Of a stretch of 64,000 nucleotides of DNA, positions 44,768-54,519 are shown in pieces. This DNA comes from Streptomyces sp. NRRL WC-3605 (GTDB lineage Bacteria; Actinomycetota; Actinomycetes; Streptomycetales; Streptomycetaceae): the NCBI RefSeq assembly GCF_001509795.1, contig NZ_LLZN01000056.1:124001-188000 (forward strand). Reading direction: 5' to 3'. Made by a program: the position numbers and the translations under genes. The notes under the pieces were generated by a model that saw only the letters and a program-made list of their open reading frames with translations, was not told the origin of the DNA and ran no database searches. The stretch's first letter is position 1. Every line of letters starts with the position of its first letter.

Positions 44768-45958
44768 TCACCGGAAGGCGTCCAGCCCGGTGAGCGCCTT
44801 GCCCAGCACGAGCTGGTGCATCTCGACGGTGCCCTCGTAGGTGAGCACCGACTCGAGGTTGGTCGCGTGCCGCATGATCGGGTACTCGAGCGAGATCCCG
44901 TTGGCACCGAGGATCGTCCGGGACGTACGGCAGATGTCGATGGCCTCGCGGACGTTGTTGAGCTTGCCGAAGCTGACCTGCTCGGGACGCAGGCGGCCGG
45001 CGTCCATCCGCCGCCCGAGATGGTGGGCGAGCAGAATCCCCTTGTGCAGTTCGAGCGCCATGTCGGCGAGCTTGGCCTGGGTGAGCTGGAAGCCCCCGAT
45101 CGGCCGGCCGAACTGCTCCCGCGTCTTCGCGTAGTCGACCGCGGCCTCGAAGCAGGACCGCGCCGCCCCCATGGCCCCCCACACGATCCCGTACCGGGCG
45201 TGCGAGAGACAGCTGAGCGGGCCCTTCAGCCCGACGACCTCCGGCAGCACGGCGTCGGCCGGCAGCCGTACGTCGTCCAGCACCAGCTCGCTGGTGACGG
45301 AGGCCCGCAGCGACAGCTTGTGCTTGATCTCCGGCGCGGAGAACCCGGCGCTGTCGGCCGGCACGACGAAGCCGCGGATGCCGTCGTCGGTCTGCGCCCA
45401 CACCACGGCGACCCCGGAGACGGAGCCGTTGGTGATCCACATCTTCCGGCCGCTGAGCACCCAGTCGGTGCCGTCCCTCTTGGCGTAGGTGCGCATGGAC
45501 GCGGGGTCGGAGCCGTGGTCGGGCTCGGTCAGCCCGAAGCAGCCGATGACCTCGCCGGAGGCCATCCGGGGCAGCCAGGTCTGCTTCTGCTCCTCGCTGC
45601 CGAAGCGGTGGATGGCGTACATCGCGAGCGAGCCCTGCACGGAGACGAGGGACCGGATGCCGGAGTCGGCGGCCTCCAGCTCCAGGCAGGCCAGGCCGTA
45701 CTGCACGGCGGAGGCGCCGGCGCAGCCGTAGCCGGTGAGAGACATCCCGAGGGCGCCGATCTCACCGAGCTCCCGGGCCAGCTCCCTGATCTGGGGCAGC
45801 TCGCCGTTCTCGTACCACTCGGCGACATGGGGCAGGACCCGGTCCGCCGCCCACTGCCGCACGGTGTCCCGGACCGCCAGGTCCTCGGGTTCGAGCAGGT
45901 CGTCGATGCCGAGGGGGTCGGCGGGGTCGAACGGGGGCAACTTCACGGACGCGGACAT
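44768..45958 (-). CDS. Acyl-CoA dehydrogenase, glutaryl-CoA dehydrogenase-like
   Basis: This 396-residue FAD enzyme has GCFGLTEPDHGSDP and WVLSGRKMWITNG (FAD-binding signatures), DYAKTREQFGRPIGGFQL and the C-terminal LTYEGTVEMHQLVLGKALTGLDAF. The Glu of YEGT is the catalytic base of glutaryl-CoA dehydrogenases. It probably oxidises and decarboxylates glutaryl-CoA to crotonyl-CoA in lysine or tryptophan breakdown, though another short acyl-CoA is possible. ATG 45958 follows GGAGGGTGTCCC. The gene stands alone. Confidence 0.9.
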   Translation of the reverse strand: MSASVKLPPFDPADPLGIDDLLEPEDLAVRDTVRQWAADRVLPHVAEWYENGELPQIRELARELGEIGALGMSLTGYGCAGASAVQYGLACLELEAADSGIRSLVSVQGSLAMYAIHRFGSEEQKQTWLPRMASGEVIGCFGLTEPDHGSDPASMRTYAKRDGTDWVLSGRKMWITNGSVSGVAVVWAQTDDGIRGFVVPADSAGFSAPEIKHKLSLRASVTSELVLDDVRLPADAVLPEVVGLKGPLSCLSHARYGIVWGAMGAARSCFEAAVDYAKTREQFGRPIGGFQLTQAKLADMALELHKGILLAHHLGRRMDAGRLRPEQVSFGKLNNVREAIDICRTSRTILGANGISLEYPIMRHATNLESVLTYEGTVEMHQLVLGKALTGLDAFR

Positions 45959-46084
45959 GGGACACCCTCCGGCAGCACGAAAACTAGCACCGCTCATCAT
46001 CATCGACTGGCCCGACGCTACGACGCGCTCCCCCGCACGTCCAGTGCGCACCCGCACCACGCGGGCCCCTCGGGCGGGGCCCGG

Positions 46085-47686
46085 TCAGGCGGAGACGCGG
46101 GGCTCCACGGCCTCCCGCGGCTTGGGCAGCTCCACCGGCGGCGCCTCGCACTGCATGACGCGGGGCAGACGCAGCGCCATCGCGGCCCCGAGCAGCAGCA
46201 GACCGGCGCTGACGAGGAGCGTCACATGCAGCCCGTGCACGAAGGAGTCCCGGGCCGCGTGCCGCAGGGCCAGGCCCGCGTGTCCGCCGAGCTGCGCGGC
46301 GACCTCGTAGGCCTCGCCCAGGGAGTGCGAGGCGGACGAGGAGGCGGACGCGGGTACGCCGTCGACGCGGGTGAGGCCGGGAGCGTAGGCGGCGTTCATC
46401 ACGCTGCCGAGCAGCGCGATCCCGATGCCGGCGCCGAGCTGGTAGGACGTCTCGCCGATGGCCGCCGCGCCGCCGGACTGCTCCTGCGGCGCCTCGGAGA
46501 GCATCGACTCGTACGCCCCGAAGAGCGTGGTCTCCAGCCCGAAGCCGAGCAGGAGGAAGCCGGCGACCATGAGCGCGGAGTTGTCGGTCCGTCCCATGAA
46601 CGTCAGCAGCACCACGGCGGCGGCCGTCAGGCAGAAGCCGAAGCACACCATCGCGCGTGGCCCGAAGCGGCGCAGCATCCGCGCCCCCGCGAGCCCGGCC
46701 GCCATCGCGGCGAAGGTCAGCGGGAGCAGCCGCAGCCCGGTCTCCAGCGGGGACAGCCCGAGGACCAGCTGGAGGTACTGCGCGGCGATCAGTTCGAGGC
46801 CGACCAGGGCGAGCATGGCCAGCACGATGCACCCGACGGAGGTGCTGAACGCGGGCCGCGCGAACATCCGGAGGTCCACCAGTGGATACGTCCGCCGCCG
46901 CTGACGTCGCCCGAAGAGGACCAGCAGGACCGCGCCGGTCAGGAGCGGTGCCAGGGTGAGCGCGCTGACGACGGGCTCCCCGCCGCCGAGCCGTTTGACG
47001 CCCAGTACGACGCCGAACAGTCCGGCCGCCGCCATGAGGGCGCCGACGACGTCCCAGGGGCCCCGGCCGTCGCCCTTCGACTCGGGCAGAAGCAGGCGTC
47101 CCACCGGCAGGCTGACCAGCATCAGCGGGATGTTCACGAGGAAGACCGAGCCCCACCAGAAGTGCTCCAGCAGGAACCCGCCGAGCAGGGGCCCGACCGC
47201 CGCGCCCACGGCGGCGACGGCGCTCCAGATGCCGATGGCGAGGGCGCGTTCACGCCGGTCGGGGAAGACCTGGCGCAGGATGGACAGGGTGGCCGGCATG
47301 ATCATGGCGCCACCGACGCCGAGCAGCGCGCGGGCGAGGATCAGCACCTGTGGATCGTGGGCGAGGGCGGCGAGCCCCGAGGCGAGGCCGAAGAGGCCGT
47401 ACCCCAGCAGCAGCACGCGTCTGCGGCCCACCCGGTCGCCGAGCGTGCCGAAGAGGATCAGCAGCGAGGCGCAGACGAGCGGGTAGATGTCGACGATCCA
47501 GAGCAGTTCTATCGCGCCGGGCCGGAGGTCCTCGGTGACGGCGGGAACCGCCACGTGGAGGACGGTGGCGTCGACGGCGACCAGCAGCAGGCTGACGCAG
47601 AGGACGACGAGGACGACCCAGCGGTTGGCACCGGCCCCGGCCGCCCGACGGCGCAGCGCAGCGGCGGCCGTGGTCGTCCCGGACAT
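46085..47686 (-). CDS. MFS drug exporter, DHA2 (EmrB/QacA) family
   Basis: This 533-residue, 14-helix proton-coupled exporter shows WVVLVVLCVSLLLVAVDATVLHVAVPAV (helix 1 with motif D1), LFGTLGDRVGRRRVLLLG (motif A) and RALLGVGGAMIMPATLSIL (motifs B and C). This architecture expels toxic compounds. ATG 47686 follows GGGAGGTACGTAC. The upstream region has an inverted repeat and a perfect palindrome, so a local or distant repressor may control it, though no regulator gene is adjacent. Confidence 0.93.
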   Translation of the reverse strand: MSGTTTAAAALRRRAAGAGANRWVVLVVLCVSLLLVAVDATVLHVAVPAVTEDLRPGAIELLWIVDIYPLVCASLLILFGTLGDRVGRRRVLLLGYGLFGLASGLAALAHDPQVLILARALLGVGGAMIMPATLSILRQVFPDRRERALAIGIWSAVAAVGAAVGPLLGGFLLEHFWWGSVFLVNIPLMLVSLPVGRLLLPESKGDGRGPWDVVGALMAAAGLFGVVLGVKRLGGGEPVVSALTLAPLLTGAVLLVLFGRRQRRRTYPLVDLRMFARPAFSTSVGCIVLAMLALVGLELIAAQYLQLVLGLSPLETGLRLLPLTFAAMAAGLAGARMLRRFGPRAMVCFGFCLTAAAVVLLTFMGRTDNSALMVAGFLLLGFGLETTLFGAYESMLSEAPQEQSGGAAAIGETSYQLGAGIGIALLGSVMNAAYAPGLTRVDGVPASASSSASHSLGEAYEVAAQLGGHAGLALRHAARDSFVHGLHVTLLVSAGLLLLGAAMALRLPRVMQCEAPPVELPKPREAVEPRVSA

Positions 47687-48066
47687 GTACGTACCTCCCA
47701 GATGTTCCCTCGCCCCGGCGGGCTCACGGGGTGGGGACTCCCCGAGACTCGGCCGGAGTAAGCGGTGTCTCCGGCCCGCGCGACGAAGGGCGAGTGACTC
47801 GTCAGAGTACGCGAGTCCGCGCGGGGGCCGAGTGGCGGACCTCTCAGAGCTCCGCCCGACACCTGTGGCGTACGCCACACCACCGGCCGTATCCCACCCC
47901 CGTCCGGCCCACCCCGGAGGGTGATCGGCGGGCAAAGGTCACCCGAGGCTCCGATGAACGAATTCATAAGACGCGAATAACAAAGGGCCGCGGCGATCAA
48001 TGGAATTGAAGGAAAGAGCGGCGGCTGATTGGCGATTCACAGGAATTGAAGGCCGCGCTGAGAGGA
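47687..48066. other. Divergent promoter region, MFS and PAP2 genes
   Basis: This 380-bp region holds no gene. It contains GACTCG-N10-CGAGTC (47796-47817) and a perfect palindrome at 47864-47879. The part from 47945 to 48060 is AT-rich for this genome and is the likely PAP2 promoter. Confidence 0.45.
47864..47879. promoter_or_regulatory. Perfect 16-bp palindrome, possible operator
   Basis: TGTGGCGT-ACGCCACA is an unbroken inverted repeat in the shared promoter region of the MFS and PAP2 genes. Confidence 0.45.
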
Positions 48067-49167
48067 ATGCCACATCACATCGTCATCACAAAGACGGGGA
48101 ATCGCCGTTGTACCGCGCTCACTCGCTGTAACGTCGATTGGGTGTGTACCGAACCGAAGCTGACCCGTCTGGACCGGGTCTTCGCCAGGCTGGACCGGGA
48201 GCCCGAACGCCCGGCCCACATCGATGTGCCGCGGATGACCCCGCACCGGGTCGTGCTCTTCGCGGCGGCCCTCGCCTTCTACGGGGCCATCGTGTGGGCC
48301 GTCGTCGTCACCTCGTGGCTGGTCCGGCTGGACTGGCAGGTCATGTTCTTCCGTCCGTACCAGCAGTGGGCCGAGATCCACGCCTTCGTCGACTACTACG
48401 TGGTGCTGGGCCAGCGCGGCCCCACCGCCGTGATGGTCGCCGCGTGGCTGGGCTGGCGCTCCTGGCGGCAGCACACCCTGCGTCCGCTGCTCGCGCTCGG
48501 CGTCTCCCTGCTGTTGCTGAACGTGACCGTGGGCGCCGCCAAGCTGGGCATGGGGCGTCTGGGGCCGCACTACGCGACCGAGATCGGCTCGAACGAGATG
48601 TGGCTCGGCGGCGATATATTTCCGAGCGGTCACACCGCGAACGCCGTGGTCACGTGGGGCATCCTCGCCTATCTGGCCTCCACCCCCAGAGCCCGCCGCT
48701 GGCTGTCCGCCCTGTCGGCGGTGACCTCGCTGGGCGTCGGCATGTCCACCGTCTACCTCGGCACGCACTGGCTGAGCGACGTGGTGCTCGGCTGGACCGC
48801 CGGCCTGCTGATCCTGCTCGCCCTGCCCTGGTTCGAGCCGCTGATCGCCCGCGCCGAGACCTGGCTGCTCGACCTGCGCGACCGCTGGCGGGAGCGCCGG
48901 GCCGCCGGAGCGGCCGTGCCGGTCACACCGGTCGAGGCCCCGGTACGGCTCCCCGCGCGCCCCACCGCCGTGGAGGAGGAGGTCGCGGCCCGGGAAACCG
49001 GCCTTCCGTCCCGTTCCCCCCGGGCGCCGGTCTATCTGGCGCCCGGCCCGCACACCGCCCGCGCCGAGCGCGCTCCTGGGACGCCGACCGGCAGCCGCCG
49101 GCCGCCGCACACGGAGCGCACCACGCGCGGCGCCACCTCCACGGCCCGCCCGGTGACGGGCGGCTGA
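48067..49167 (+). CDS. PAP2-family membrane phosphatase
   Basis: This protein of about 366 residues has a six-helix core (about 55-265) and the three phosphatase motifs: KLGMGRLGPHY (KX6RP-like, with Pro displaced), PSGHTAN and STVYLGTHWLSDVVLG (RX5HX3D-like, where the usual Arg is replaced by Ser or Thr). It may dephosphorylate undecaprenyl pyrophosphate or phosphatidate outside the membrane. A long Pro/Arg-rich tail (from about 275) follows. GTG 48142 is an alternative start; no start has a good ribosome site. Confidence 0.85.
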   Translation: MPHHIVITKTGNRRCTALTRCNVDWVCTEPKLTRLDRVFARLDREPERPAHIDVPRMTPHRVVLFAAALAFYGAIVWAVVVTSWLVRLDWQVMFFRPYQQWAEIHAFVDYYVVLGQRGPTAVMVAAWLGWRSWRQHTLRPLLALGVSLLLLNVTVGAAKLGMGRLGPHYATEIGSNEMWLGGDIFPSGHTANAVVTWGILAYLASTPRARRWLSALSAVTSLGVGMSTVYLGTHWLSDVVLGWTAGLLILLALPWFEPLIARAETWLLDLRDRWRERRAAGAAVPVTPVEAPVRLPARPTAVEEEVAARETGLPSRSPRAPVYLAPGPHTARAERAPGTPTGSRRPPHTERTTRGATSTARPVTGG

Positions 49168-49219
49168 CACCCCGGCTCACACCCCGGCGGCGTCCGGTAC
49201 ACACACATGACGCCCCGCG

Positions 49220-49270
49220 GCACGCAGAAGGCCCCGGCTCCCTCCTCGGGAGCCGGGGCCTTCTGCGTGC
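49220..49270. terminator. Perfect 23-bp stem bidirectional terminator
   Basis: The left arm at 49220-49242 (GCACGCAGAAGGCCCCGG...) pairs without mismatch with 49248-49270 around a 5-nt loop (TCCTC). It separates the convergent PAP2 and I78 genes and abuts the I78 stop codon. Confidence 0.88.
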
Positions 49271-49486
49271 TCAGCCCTTCCAGGCCCGCACGACCTGGCC
49301 GTCCTTCACCTCGAAGTTCAGCCGTCCCGCGCGGTACTCCATCGTGATGATCGCCCCCGGCGGCAGCGCGCGCACCGTGGACCACCCTCGGGTCCGGGCG
49401 CGCCGCTCGGCTCCGTCGGCGTCGAGGCCGACGTAGGTGTCCGGGTCGTCCTGGGGTTCGGTGGGGGGATGCGGAATGGGTGCCAT
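49271..49486 (-). CDS. I78-type peptidase inhibitor-like protein
   Basis: This 71-residue protein has the I78 pattern: GLDADGAERRARTRGWSTVR, then ITMEYRAGRLNFEVKDGQVVRAWKG, a small fold that resembles potato inhibitor I. It has no signal peptide, so an intracellular role or unusual export must be assumed. ATG 49486 has no ribosome site, but TAGCGT lies 7 nt upstream, as in other leaderless genes here. Target proteases are unknown; the two streptogrisins are 8 kb away. Confidence 0.85.
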   Translation of the reverse strand: MAPIPHPPTEPQDDPDTYVGLDADGAERRARTRGWSTVRALPPGAIITMEYRAGRLNFEVKDGQVVRAWKG

Positions 49487-49956
49487 GCGGCCCACGCTAG
49501 GGCCTCGGCGCGGGATCGGGCCAGAGGGGCCGGCGGGGTGCGGTACCGCGCTCCCGGGCCGTCCGCGTCCTCTCGGAGTCACGCTTCTGTCACAGGCTCA
49601 CGACACGCGTGCCACTCACCGGAACGGCCGTGGAGGACACGATGGGCCGTCACACGAACGAGGGATTTCCGGCGCCCGCCGCAGGCATTCGAACGTAATT
49701 TCCGCGTGTCTCCGAAGGCCCTTGGGAAGGGGGCGCGAGAGTTCCGGCACAAGCGCCTCGGCACTCCTTTTCCCGGGATTTCGCGCGGGCTCCGGCAACC
49801 GGTTCCGCACGGAAAGTACATGGTTCTACCACAGAACCTCCGTACGCCCTCTGTCGCCGTACCGCCGACGCGAGCATCATGGCGTGAGCTCGCGTCGGCG
49901 CGTGCCGCGCGGGTTCAGTGGGCCCGGGGCACGGCGAGCGAAGGGGCGAGCGAGCG
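49487..49956. other. Intergenic region upstream of ctaD
   Basis: This 470-bp region has no gene I can support. It holds the leaderless -10 box of the I78 gene at its left edge. The centre (49660-49830) is less GC-rich and may contain the ctaD promoter, followed by a leader of more than 100 nt. I recognise no riboswitch. Confidence 0.4.
49494..49499 (-). promoter_or_regulatory. -10 box of the leaderless I78 gene
   Basis: On the minus strand this reads TAGCGT, exactly 7 nt before ATG 49486, the same geometry as at 27975-27980. Confidence 0.5.
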
Positions 49957-51642
<1,686 letters not shown>

Positions 51643-52071
51643 CCGCTAACCGGCTCTCGACGCTCAGATTGCCCTGCCGGGTCACGTAGGGGACGCGGGA
51701 CGCCGACGGGTGGACGTCCATGTCGCCCGACACGACCCGCGCGTCCGCGTCCTCCGCCGTCACACTGGCGTAGGCGTCCCAGTGGCCCTCCGGCAGGACC
51801 ACACTGCTGGGCAGGGCCGCGCGCAGCCGGCCCCGGGTGGCCGGGGCGAGCGGGAGGATCACCTCCTCGGGTCCCTCGCGGTGGCGCAGCACCAGATGGG
51901 CCGTGGCGTTCGCGTCGGGGGCGGTGACGTCGAACGTCAGCCCACCGGCCGAGTCGGCGATGCAGTCGGCGCGCAGAGGCGCGGCCTGCGGCACGGTCGT
52001 CATGCGCTGCGGTTCCTCCTCGGCTCGGGGCTACGTCGGTTGGACCCGCGATGCCGCCGTTCGGTTGCCCC

Positions 52072-53364
52072 TCAGGGCCGGTACGGCAGCTGCGGCACCT
52101 CGAAGCACGTGCGGTTCATGTCTCCCTGGGAGACCCAGCCCCGGCCGTCCTCCCAGCGGGCCACCGACAGACAGGCGCGGCGGCTCTTCGGCGGCTCGGG
52201 CAGCCGCTCGAACACGACGGGGAGCAGCAGCCCGCCCGCGGTGAATCCCTGACTGCGGTTCATGTGGTCGTCCACGCATGCGCGGGTGACGCCCCGTGCC
52301 GCGCACGCCTTCGCCGCCTCGGTGAACCACCGGGCCGCCGCCCAGCCCTCCAGCTGCCACTGGGAGTGCGTGGGGAGCCCCTTCGTCGCGTCCCGGAACT
52401 CGCGTACGGCGGGGTGGCCGGTGTCCTCGAAGTTGCGGGAGGAGCCGGTCGCCCACAGGGCGTTGCGGCAGCGCGGGGCGTCCTTGTAGTCCTCGGCGAC
52501 GGTGGACGTCCAGTTCTGCACATTGGTGACCTTGGCGGTGACGTCGGCGCCGACGTCGTCCATCGCCTCGCACAGCTGGGCGTTGCCGTGCCCGTCGACG
52601 GCGTCGAAGACCAGGTCGGCGCCCTGCTCCTTCAGATCGGCCGCGGCCGCGCGGAAGTTGGGCAGCGCGAAGTCGACCTGCTCGGTGACCACCTTGTAGC
52701 CCTCGGCCCGCAGACCGCGTTCCACGAGCCGGGCGTAGGCGGCGGACGCGGGCTGGTTGTACGACACGACGGCGGCCGTGCGGGCGCCGTGCTCGCGCTT
52801 GAAGTAGCGGTAGACCTCGGTGCCGCCGTACTGCGTGCCGTCCCAGCCGGTCGTGCCGTCGCGGGGCGCGAGGCCGCCGTAGATGCCGTACAGGTGCGGG
52901 TAGGTGTCGTAGGCGGCCCCGATGGGCTGGCCCCCGATGTCGGGCACGCCCGCGCGGGAGACGCGCGGGGCGCCCGCGTAGTCGAGTGCCGTGGTGGCGA
53001 CCAGGGCGACCACCTCGTCCTCGTCGACGAGGCGGTGCACGCACTCGTTGTTGCCGACGCCGCTGCCGCCGTCGTCGCACAGCCGTGCCTCGACCCGGCG
53101 GCCGTCGACGCCGCCGCGTGCGTTGAGCCGGTCGAACCAGGCCCGGGCGCCGTCGCGCGGCCCGGTGAAGGCGCTGCCGCCGACGGGGCTGGTGGCGCTG
53201 GTGATGATGCCGACGCGGATCGGGGCGCGGTCGGCCGGGCGGGAGGACCCGTCCCGGTCGCGGTGGCCGAAGTCGCTCTCCGGCAGCCGGCTGCCGCAGG
53301 CGGTCCCGAGGGCCAGCACCATCACGGCGATCGCCGCCTCAGCACCCCGGGACCGGCGACCCAT
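52072..53364 (-). CDS. LivK-like substrate-binding lipoprotein
   Basis: This 430-residue lipoprotein has a short signal with lipobox LGTAC (lipid on Cys at about 23). A type I periplasmic-binding fold follows: RVGIITSATSPVGGSAFTG at the first lobe, TAAVVSYNQPASAAYARL at the crossover and DLVFDAVDGHGNAQLCEAM in lobe two. It is probably the receptor of the Liv-type transporter encoded 1.1 kb away. The ligand could be a branched-chain amino acid, an amide or urea. Its start overlaps the end of the upstream lipoprotein gene by 26 nt. Confidence 0.9.
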   Translation of the reverse strand: MGRRSRGAEAAIAVMVLALGTACGSRLPESDFGHRDRDGSSRPADRAPIRVGIITSATSPVGGSAFTGPRDGARAWFDRLNARGGVDGRRVEARLCDDGGSGVGNNECVHRLVDEDEVVALVATTALDYAGAPRVSRAGVPDIGGQPIGAAYDTYPHLYGIYGGLAPRDGTTGWDGTQYGGTEVYRYFKREHGARTAAVVSYNQPASAAYARLVERGLRAEGYKVVTEQVDFALPNFRAAAADLKEQGADLVFDAVDGHGNAQLCEAMDDVGADVTAKVTNVQNWTSTVAEDYKDAPRCRNALWATGSSRNFEDTGHPAVREFRDATKGLPTHSQWQLEGWAAARWFTEAAKACAARGVTRACVDDHMNRSQGFTAGGLLLPVVFERLPEPPKSRRACLSVARWEDGRGWVSQGDMNRTCFEVPQLPYRP

Positions 53365-53902
53365 TGCCGCTCATCCGGACCAGCGCGCACAGCGTCTTCG
53401 TGGACACCTTCCAGGTGCCGTCCTGCTCCACGGCGGTCCCGGACGCGTCCGGCAGCGCGGTGGTCCCCTTCAGGGTCAGGTCGTACGTCACGTTCGCCTC
53501 GGTCGGCGAGGTGAACTCGACCTTCGAGACCTTCGCCTGGACCTGACCGCCGCGCTCGTCGCCGCCGAACGCCCGCAGGACCGGTGCCATCCGGTCGCCG
53601 TTCTCCAGGACGGCCTGCTTGTCCTCCAGGGACGTCTTCGGGTCGAAGAACTTCTGCCAGTTCTGTTTGATCTCCGTCGTCGCGGCCTGGACGTCGGCGG
53701 GGGCGGTGGCAGCCGGCGACCCTCCGGTCCGTTCGGCGGTGGGTGACGACGGGGTCGGGCTGCCGCCGCCTCCGTCGTCGTCGCCGCACGCCGCGAGGGC
53801 CGGACCCAGGACGAGGAGCAGGGCGGCGGCGACCGCCGTCCCCCGTCCCCTGCGGGTGCCGCTGTGCCTGAGGTCGCTCCCGAGAACCATCTGGCTCACC
53901 AC
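53339..53902 (-). CDS. Hypothetical lipoprotein
   Basis: This is a lipoprotein of about 187 residues with signal and lipobox ALAACG (Cys near 40). An Asp/Gly/Ser/Thr linker and a small alpha-beta domain follow (KQNWQKFFDPKTSLEDKQAVLENGD, later VTYDLTLKG and AVEQDGTWKVS), like the low-molecular-weight antigen and NTF2-like lipoproteins of actinobacteria. It precedes and overlaps the binding-protein gene, so both are transcribed together. ATG 53890 is an alternative start. Function unknown. Confidence 0.85.
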   Translation of the reverse strand: MVSQMVLGSDLRHSGTRRGRGTAVAAALLLVLGPALAACGDDDGGGGSPTPSSPTAERTGGSPAATAPADVQAATTEIKQNWQKFFDPKTSLEDKQAVLENGDRMAPVLRAFGGDERGGQVQAKVSKVEFTSPTEANVTYDLTLKGTTALPDASGTAVEQDGTWKVSTKTLCALVRMSGNGSPVPGC

Positions 53903-54045
53903 CGGGGTGTCGATCCGGGCCGTGGACGCCCGGTGCTTTCAGGGTCGGCTTGCACGAGGCATAGTGCAAGCCATTGGCTGACATGGACAGGCACGTGCGT
54001 GGAAAGCCGGCGCATGCACACCGAGGCGACGTGTGGGAGCCAGCG

Positions 54046-54519
54046 ATGCGGACGACGCGACTGCGGACCGTGCACCCCCTCCTGTGGGCCGGCTGGGCCG
54101 CGCTCGCCGCGGGCGCGGTGCTCTGTGTCATCGGCTGGTACGGCGTCTCCGGCGAGCGGTTCGCCGAGCGGCAGCTGCCGTATCTCGCCTCCTGCACGGT
54201 GCCCGGCGCGGCGCTGATCGTCGCCGGCGCGGTACTGCTCGCTCACGGACGGGGCGCGCTCGCGGCCGCGCGCGTGGAGGAGCTGTACGGCCTGCTGGTC
54301 GCCGCCGGGCCGGACGACACCGAGCGGGACACGCCGGCGGCGGCGCCGCTCGCGGTCAGCGGAAAGCTGCTGATGGTGCCCGGTGGCACCCTGTGGCACC
54401 GCGCGGACTGCCCGCTGGTCGCCGGGAAGGCGGAGGCCGTGCCGGTGGACGCCGGGCTGATGCGCGGCGGGGACCTGAGCCCCTGCCCGATCTGTGAGCC
54501 CGCCGAAGCGGACGACTGA
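54046..54519 (+). CDS. Small membrane protein beside the Liv transporter
   Basis: This 157-residue protein has two transmembrane helices (about 13-35 and 48-68) and a cytoplasmic domain. That domain contains GGTLWHRADCPLVAGK and LSPCPICEP, a possible Cys/His metal site. ATG 54046 follows GGGAGCCAGCG. Its stop shares a base with the start of the fused permease/ATPase (TGATG), so they are translationally coupled. It may be an accessory subunit; no family recognised. Confidence 0.8.
   Translation: MRTTRLRTVHPLLWAGWAALAAGAVLCVIGWYGVSGERFAERQLPYLASCTVPGAALIVAGAVLLAHGRGALAAARVEELYGLLVAAGPDDTERDTPAAAPLAVSGKLLMVPGGTLWHRADCPLVAGKAEAVPVDAGLMRGGDLSPCPICEPAEADD

Noticed and set aside
44816..47761. 981-codon plus-strand open frame opposite the acyl-CoA dehydrogenase and MFS genes
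   Set aside because: It is a shadow of two well-recognised minus-strand genes and has no recognisable domain.
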